Assembly (NCBI GenBank): GCA_030836925.1
Contig: JAUPLK010000075.1
Span: 1-7,419, forward strand
Direction: 5' to 3'
DNA: 7,419 nt
DNA from: Pseudomonadota bacterium
GTDB lineage: Bacteria > Pseudomonadota > Gammaproteobacteria > Steroidobacterales > GCA-2729495
The notes under the pieces were generated by a model. That model searched no databases, was not told the origin of the DNA, and saw nothing but the letters and a program-made list of their open reading frames with translations. The first letter of the stretch is position 1. Each line of letters starts with the position of its first letter. The translations under genes were made by a program, and so were the position numbers. Below are positions 6,565 to 7,419 of this stretch, in pieces.

Positions 6565-7413
6565 TTACCAGCGACCGGAGGCACCACCGCCCCCGAATCC
6601 ACCGCCACCCCCGCTGAAACCCCCGCCGCGACCGCCGAAGCTGCCACCGCCGAAACCACCGCGCGAATGACTTGCCCAGCGTCCGGCCTTGCCCGCCGGC
6701 ATCAGGCTGAGCACGAAGCCGATCACCGCCATCAGCAGGGCCAGGCCGAGTGCACCGGCCAGCAACCAGCTGAGCCCGCCCACCAGCAGTCCGGTAACTG
6801 CGGCACCCGGCAACTGGCCGAGTACCCGGCGCAGGACCGCGCCCACCACGATGCTGACAAACAGCACGATCGGCAGGAGGCTCCCGAAACTGTCCTGTGC
6901 CGATGGCGGACGAACAGGCTCCGGCAAGGCTTCACCATCGACCAGACCGATCAGCCGGTCGACACCCGCGACAATACCGCCGGCGAAATCGCCAGCCCGA
7001 AACTGCGGCAGGATGAATTCATCGATGATCCGGTTGGCGGTGGCATCGGGGATCGCCCCTTCCAGGCCATAGCCCACCTCGATGCGCACCGCGCGATCGT
7101 CGCGGGCAACGATGAGCAGCACGCCATCATCGACGCCCTTGCGGCCCGGCCGCCAGGCCTCGACGACCCGCAGCGAGTATTGCTCGATGGCCTCCGGCTG
7201 TGTGCTCGCGACCAGCAGCACGACGATCTGGCTGCCCTTGCGGGCCTCGAGGTCGGCGAGTTTTGCTTCCAGCGCGGACTGCTGCGGCCCGGACAGCAGG
7301 CCAATTGTGTCAACGAGGCGTCCGCTGAGCGCGGGCACCGGCAGAACCGCAGCGACGGCAGTCTGCACTGCCAGCACCGCCAGCATCAGTCCGGCACGCA
7401 GGACACCGTGCAT
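6565..7413 (-). CDS. TPM-domain membrane protein with glycine-rich tail (YgcG family)
   Basis: This 282-residue protein has the classic layout of the family. There is a signal peptide (hydrophobic 7-21, cleavage near VAA at 20-22), then a TPM domain of about residues 30-160. Two to three hydrophobic segments follow (about 179-195, 203-220 and 222-238), and the protein ends in a Gly/Ser/Phe tail (251-280) closing with SGRW. The TPM core includes GRLVDTIGLLS (31-41), the DDGVLLIVARDDRAVRIEVG segment (95-114) and GYGLEGAIPDA (114-124). The domain would face the periplasm and be anchored by its C-terminal half. Function is not established; such genes commonly follow lemA, so a lemA gene just beyond the right edge is likely (inference). 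Only six bases precede the ATG at 7413 in the window, so its ribosome site cannot be judged and the start rests on the signal peptide. It is the first visible gene of the right-hand minus-strand operon. Confidence 0.88.
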   Translation of the reverse strand: MHGVLRAGLMLAVLAVQTAVAAVLPVPALSGRLVDTIGLLSGPQQSALEAKLADLEARKGSQIVVLLVASTQPEAIEQYSLRVVEAWRPGRKGVDDGVLLIVARDDRAVRIEVGYGLEGAIPDATANRIIDEFILPQFRAGDFAGGIVAGVDRLIGLVDGEALPEPVRPPSAQDSFGSLLPIVLFVSIVVGAVLRRVLGQLPGAAVTGLLVGGLSWLLAGALGLALLMAVIGFVLSLMPAGKAGRWASHSRGGFGGGSFGGRGGGFSGGGGGFGGGGASGRW

Positions 7414-7419
7414 CGCGGT

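Noticed and set aside
6568..6663. Repetitive low-complexity DNA
   Set aside because: It encodes the glycine-rich tail expected for this TPM family and is not a DNA repeat or CRISPR array.

Overview
The window is GC-rich bacterial chromosome, densely coded, with strong G/C preference at third codon positions and clear Shine-Dalgarno sites. The protein families (Tat-exported oxidase, DUF1838, DUF1015, a ClsC-like phospholipase D protein, a TPM-domain pair) and the export signals point to a Gram-negative, probably a gammaproteobacterium. The species cannot be told from what is here. I see no tRNA, rRNA, CRISPR array, insertion sequence or phage gene. It reads as ordinary core or near-core sequence, not a mobile island.

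Layout. Left block, minus strand: a Tat-exported DUF1838 protein (489-1427) runs into an overlapping Sel1-repeat protein (1-492, cut by the left edge) through an ATGA stop/start overlap. A 150-bp divergent control region (1428-1577) separates them from a plus-strand block. That block holds a Tat-exported flavin amine oxidase-family protein (1578-3023) and, 46 bp further on, a cytoplasmic DUF1015 protein (3070-4311), probably cotranscribed. The DUF1015 gene meets the next block tail to tail with a 10-bp gap.

Right block, minus strand, read from the right: a membrane TPM-domain protein with a glycine-rich tail (6565-7413), a second short TPM-domain protein (6057-6551), then a phospholipase D/cardiolipin-synthase-like protein with a signal peptide (4322-5920). 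In the 136-bp space between the last two, on the opposite strand, sits a 37-codon membrane microprotein gene (5936-6049) with a good ribosome binding site.

Working together: most products are predicted to be exported or membrane-bound. The right block looks like envelope maintenance or lipid metabolism. The left and middle blocks look like a periplasmic oxidase with partners of unknown function. I found no convincing new defence or mobile system. The best leads are the embedded microprotein with its very tight head-to-head arrangement with the phospholipase gene, and the apparent absence of the family's active-site lysine in the flavin oxidase.
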